From Bradysia coprophila (lineage: Eukaryota > Arthropoda > Insecta > Diptera > Sciaridae): a stretch of 64,000 bases of DNA. The stretch lies in the NCBI RefSeq assembly GCF_014529535.1, contig NW_023503409.1, positions 2,046,390 to 2,110,389 of the forward strand. The letters are read 5' to 3'. Numbering within the stretch: position 1 is the stretch's first letter; every line of letters starts with the position of its first letter. The position numbers and the translations under genes are program-made. Below the pieces are notes generated by a model. It had not been told where the DNA came from and searched no databases. It worked only from the letters and a program-made list of their open reading frames with translations. Shown here piece by piece: positions 59,715-64,000 of the stretch.

Positions 59715-60158
59715 CAAGGCTCTTAAAGAACAGGTTAAGACATCAACAAAGTCGGGTGACACACACATTTTGACAAATAGACACATTGTGTTGCAAGGCT
59801 GTATACTTTGGGGAGGTCACGCAGATGCAAATACGCGGGTTACACACCACGTTTCATACAAAAAATTCACCACGCCATACAAGTTCGATTTTGGTGAATT
59901 TGTTTGTATGGAAAAGGTGTGTTCCCGCGTATCTAATAAAATGGCGATCTGCGTGACCTCCCCAAAGTATACAGCCTTGATTGTGTTGAACAGACTCATT
60001 ACAGATTGTTTGAAATTTCAACTTGAAGAAAAAATCACATTTCATCCAATCTGTAATGAAAATCTGTAATAAAAAGTATCTATTTGTCAAAATTTGTGTC
60101 ACCGCCTTCGTGTTCAACTCAGAGGTAACCAGTTCTTAACCTGTTCTTTCAGAAGCCC
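59715..60158. mobile_element. hAT-like MITE carrying a nested Mutator-like MITE
   Basis: The left end CAAGGCTCTTAAAGAACAGG and right end share with the 27940 element the block AAAGAACAGGTTAAG and the subterminal CGGGTGACAC / GTGTCACCGCCTTCGTG. Ends differ from each other by indels, and no clean 8-base duplication remains, so this copy is older. Without the nested element (59794-59979 plus its duplication) it is about 250 bases, close to the 27940 copy. Confidence 0.75.
59794..59979. mobile_element. Mutator-like MITE, 186 bp, with 9-bp TSD
   Basis: The same element as at 37164, with ends CAAGGCTGTATACTTTGGGG and a palindromic interior. It is flanked by exact duplications ATTGTGTTG (59785-59793 and 59980-59988). 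It is inserted inside the hAT-like MITE and is therefore younger than it. Confidence 0.92.
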
Positions 60159-63100
60159 AAGCATTGATCCAAAATTCGGAGGTAGCTGGTTTCTAAATTA
60201 ACGACAATGTATAGAACTCACTTTCTACATTGTTACCGCAATCACGAATTTTGTGCAACAATTTGTCGAAAAACTTGGATGCATTTTTTTAACGTGTGAA
60301 CATTATTGACGGCTTCGGCTTCGCCTCAGATTGACAATTTTCACATTTTTCATCGCGCCAAATTTCCATTTAGACGCATGGTAACAAAATAGCTATTTTT
60401 AATATTTTGAAATTGTAGTGTTACCGGCGGAAGCTGGGAGTACACTTCAATAGTAACATATACAAGACATATCATGTGTATAATTTGAAAGAAAAGTCTA
60501 AAATCGACTTTCTAACAAAATAAGAAACAGTTGAGTAGGATCCATTGGAATATCCTAATCTTCTTGTTTAGATTTAAAATATTGTATTCTGGTATAATGC
60601 TTCGCAATAATATCTATCAACTTGGACCGGCTCTATATGTCCAAACTGTGAAAATGTAAAAAAAAACGGAGAAAAATCAAAACAAACATAAAATCAAAAT
60701 AAAAAACCTCTGGCCCGAAAACGCGCTTTTCCATTTTCCTTTCTCTTTTCTCTTCTAAACTGTTTTCACTACAACAAGAGATAGAGAGAGAGAGCGGAAA
60801 CTTAAAGAAAAACAGAATTTCCCTAATCATTTTATATACGAGGACTTGAAACAAACAGTTGCGGAAAATTGTTTGCCGTTGAAGGTTGTCGAATTGAAAA
60901 AGTTGAGGGTAACATTTTGCTCGTTAAATTTAATTGAAAACGTTCTTCCAATCAACACTATTAATTGGTACTGTTGGAAAAGGGATACAAAAAAGTAATC
61001 TGTAAATTTTGAGTGATTTCTCCGTTTTCTTACCTTATAAGTGTTTTATGGAGTGAGTTTCAGATCGGTTGCCAAATATATCGATAAAACAATCGTTTCT
61101 GAGTCGGCCAATGAATAGTAATATAGAAAATATGTACACGCGATTGTTGTTGTAAAAAGTAATAAAAACTTTAATAAATCAGCATTTTATTATTAAGATT
61201 TGAAGTGGTCAAAGAAGCAATAAAAAAGAGTGCACAAAATTTCAGCAATTTAATTTGAGTTTAGGCAGAAAAAATTTTGTTGCAATTAAAATGTGATTCA
61301 TCACACGAACATAGAACTTTTTGAAGCGAGGCCAAAAAATGAAATGTGTCCAACGATCAGAAGAGCTTTTTGAAAAGATAAATGATATTTTTACGGTTGG
61401 TATCCTAGAAGGGTAAATGTGAAAAACTTCCTTGACACATATGGTTTATTGAGGACATCCGAAAATTTAAATTGTATTTATATATGCTCATATACTCATC
61501 TAACGACGATAACGACGACAAAAAAAATAACAAGCTCTGGGTAATATGGAACTTTATATAGTAAAATGCATGTTTAAAAAAAATGAAGTACAAGATTTGA
61601 TATCAACCGATAAAAAATACTTTGATCGATGGAAGTAATAGATCTGATAACAATACTGGTCTTATGCTTGCAGATGAAAACTGGGACTCACCCGTTTCGT
61701 TGATAAAAATTACAAGTTTTGATATAACCCCAGCGGTCGTAGGTTTCTAGAACTACACTAATGCATTTACTACACGGTATGAGTGCTAGTGAATACTTAC
61801 GACTGATTTAAAAATGGAAGAATTTCAATTATTTATGTACGATATCCATTAGTTCCATTACGATGTATAGCTCTTCATAATAGGACTGAAAATGAATTAT
61901 ATTATCCATTTAGACTACTCATATTTTCATTTTTCTAAATGTCATAGCAGACAGACAACAATTTGTATATTGAATACTCCTGCTCTTCTCTCAGCTAAAT
62001 CGAGTCTGAAAAACTAAACCAATATATGCAATGCATTATGACAAGATAAATTTCTTATAATGCGGATATGGAGAACGATGAATTAATAAATAGGTGCTGA
62101 TGGTGATCCTCGAATTTACTTTCAAAATACTGAAATACGATGCCAATAAAACATTAACTGTAAAAAAATATTCCCACGGGTTATAATGATGCGATTGGGT
62201 TGTGTAAAGTCTTACACAAAATAAATTTAAATTTGGTACAAGATTTACTGTGTTGTGTAAGAGGGATTGTTATTTATCTCACTATCTCACATTTAATTAC
62301 GTGCTGAATACCGCCACATTCATTTATTTCAAAGAAACAAAGTATATTGTGAAAACTAGAAAGGGGTGAGCGTTAATCGACTGTATTAAAATTTAGGAAA
62401 TATTTTAAAAGGATTCGACAATAACAACGGTTCGGAATGTGAGTTCTACTGGCTGAATGTTACATACACGAAGCACAGTAAAAGTTACGTAGAACCATAT
62501 AGGGCTAATAATGATAATGAAAAACTGCAGAAAAACAACCACTTTTAAAGCTTTTTTATTCGTTTCGAATGAACCTCTGTACTGTATGGAGTGGTCTGAA
62601 GTTGTATTCATACCTTATGAATCTGTATCTTACCGTATTACTCATAAATCCCTCAAAGCTTATTATCTTGCAATCATAAGTCATTAGGGTAGGACATCCT
62701 CAAATGGACATTTGAAACAAAACAACCCTTACGATTGTTTGAGCCTTTTATACAATTGACAAAGTTTACTTAACATTCTTCCCTTATTTATAATGTGTAT
62801 AATCGACGACCGGAATGTCTTAAATTTACAGAAATGTAAACATTGACACTAGCATTAAACATTAAAACATTAAATACCACCAATTCACCGCATTGCATAA
62901 ATACTATAAAATCTTTCCTTCTTCCTTCCAGCGATATATATTGTGGAGAGAGCTTATTTCCTTTTATTCGTAAAGCTATATTATACCTGACAATTTCAAG
63001 TGTATTCATTTGAAATCGAGATGTTTGGGAAAATGGAAAATGAAGAGAAAATTTTCCGGACAAAGTGGTTTGGAAAGTATGCAAGAGAAGTGAAATGTAC

Positions 63101-64000
63101 TCAGTCGAGAATTGATCGTTGAGTAGTTCAAATCGTATCAAATTGGGGAAAAGGAAAATATTTTTCTCGAAAATTCAAATTGTTTCTATTGACAACGGTA
63201 ACTGTTTTTATTGGATTTCATTTATGAACTTTAGTTGGAAGGTAATCAAATTCAGGAAATAGCGGACAGCTTTCAATTAAATAGTTCGCCGTTTAGTGAT
63301 TTTAACGGGGAAATTTGCAATTAACGCACCATCTTATTATTCAAATTTTATGCAAATTGAAAACATTTCTTCGTCTTTGAAATTTCATTTTCCAATTATA
63401 CGCTGTACTCGAATTAGCACTTCAAAAATAAAAAAAAGCATCAATGGTATCCTCTTAACTAAATCCAAATCAGCTATCCTATTCATAAACTCAAACATTT
63501 TCATCCGCGTATACTGTTATCAGCACCATAAAATCATGAAAATGAAAATAAACGCGCCTGCAAAACTCCCATTTCAGTTATCCCATTTTCTAAGTAATGT
63601 GAATGTGTGTCAAGTGTTTTGAATGAGAAAAAACGAAATAAAAACAACTTTAAAAATCAAAGAAGAGTCTTCAGTGTTCGAGAAGGCATTTAAACGTTTT
63701 TCACGTTCGTTTTTTTTTCTTCTATTAATTCAATGTTTTACAGTGGTGGTAAAAGCTTCTTGAATGACTCCCTGAATCGTGAGATTTTTTTTTTGTAATT
63801 ACAAGTGAATAATATGAGATTCGATCGCAAGTGGATTGGTGTTACGCAGACTATTTGTATAATATAAGTGGATTAAGCATTAACTGAATCATGGTGTTCG
63901 GATATATTTATCAAATATACCACAACAACGGAAGTACATGTAAAGAAGAAATCGGAAGTGAAAGCATGTCAATAAATCATCAATCCGAATTCATATCAAA
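60159..64000. other. AT-rich stretch without recognisable gene
   Basis: 3.8 kb in which I find only short random frames (the longest about 117 codons, no family resemblance). A short GA run (about 60778-60797) is present. It could be intergenic or a large intron of a gene beyond the window. Confidence 0.55.

Noticed and set aside
62788-63141. 117-codon minus-strand frame near the right edge
   Set aside because: No resemblance to any family, low-complexity composition and no supporting splice or poly-A signals.

Overview
The window is about 70% AT and has spliced genes with mostly short introns, typical poly-A signals and many small inverted-repeat DNA elements. It is nuclear DNA from an insect. 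Product similarities (Ttd14, Orct-type SLC22 carrier, Prp19, pea/DHX8, DNAAF3) point to a dipteran. A lower, non-drosophilid fly such as a sciaroid gnat is my guess; the sequence alone does not prove it. I saw no CRISPR array, rRNA, tRNA, retrovirus-like or Polinton-like element.

Layout. 1-2.5 kb has no recognisable gene. 2.6-3.65 kb (+) is an intronless bacterial-type agmatine/peptidylarginine deiminase with an added signal peptide. 3.85-17.87 kb (-) is Ttd14, nine exons with large introns and a likely 108-bp cassette exon. 18.4-18.7 kb is an inverted-repeat element with a 6-bp target duplication. 19.5-23.25 kb (+) is the NOP2/NSUN1 rRNA methyltransferase with a long basic tail, converging on intronless DNAAF3 (-). 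KLHDC10 (-) follows, then a repeat-rich gap, then a secreted M64 metallopeptidase (-) whose 5' end I cannot find. A small secreted orphan (-) and an F-box protein (+) follow.

35-38.8 kb is a repeat island (a large palindrome, a Mutator-like MITE and a minimal hairpin of a second family). 38.8-42.8 kb (+) is DHX8/Prp22, facing Prp19 (-, 43.8-45.7 kb). A 390-bp TATCGATA-rich tract precedes an intronless TPR gene (-). A small CCCH zinc-finger gene (+, 49.8-50.8 kb) faces a nucleoside diphosphate kinase with a signal peptide (-). Then come an SLC22 transporter (-), a nested non-autonomous transposon region (54.8-56.3 kb) and PAK1IP1 (-, 57.0-59.1 kb). The last 5 kb holds a MITE nested in another MITE and otherwise nothing I can read as coding.

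Functionally most genes are conserved housekeeping: rRNA maturation and 60S assembly (NOP2, PAK1IP1), splicing (DHX8, Prp19), protein turnover (KLHDC10, F-box), ciliary dynein assembly (DNAAF3). The accessory layer is the set of secreted proteins (deiminase, M64 peptidase, small orphan, NDPK) and at least five families of miniature DNA transposons, several with intact target-site duplications. All intron/exon joins were made by eye from GT/AG sites, reading phase and family similarity.
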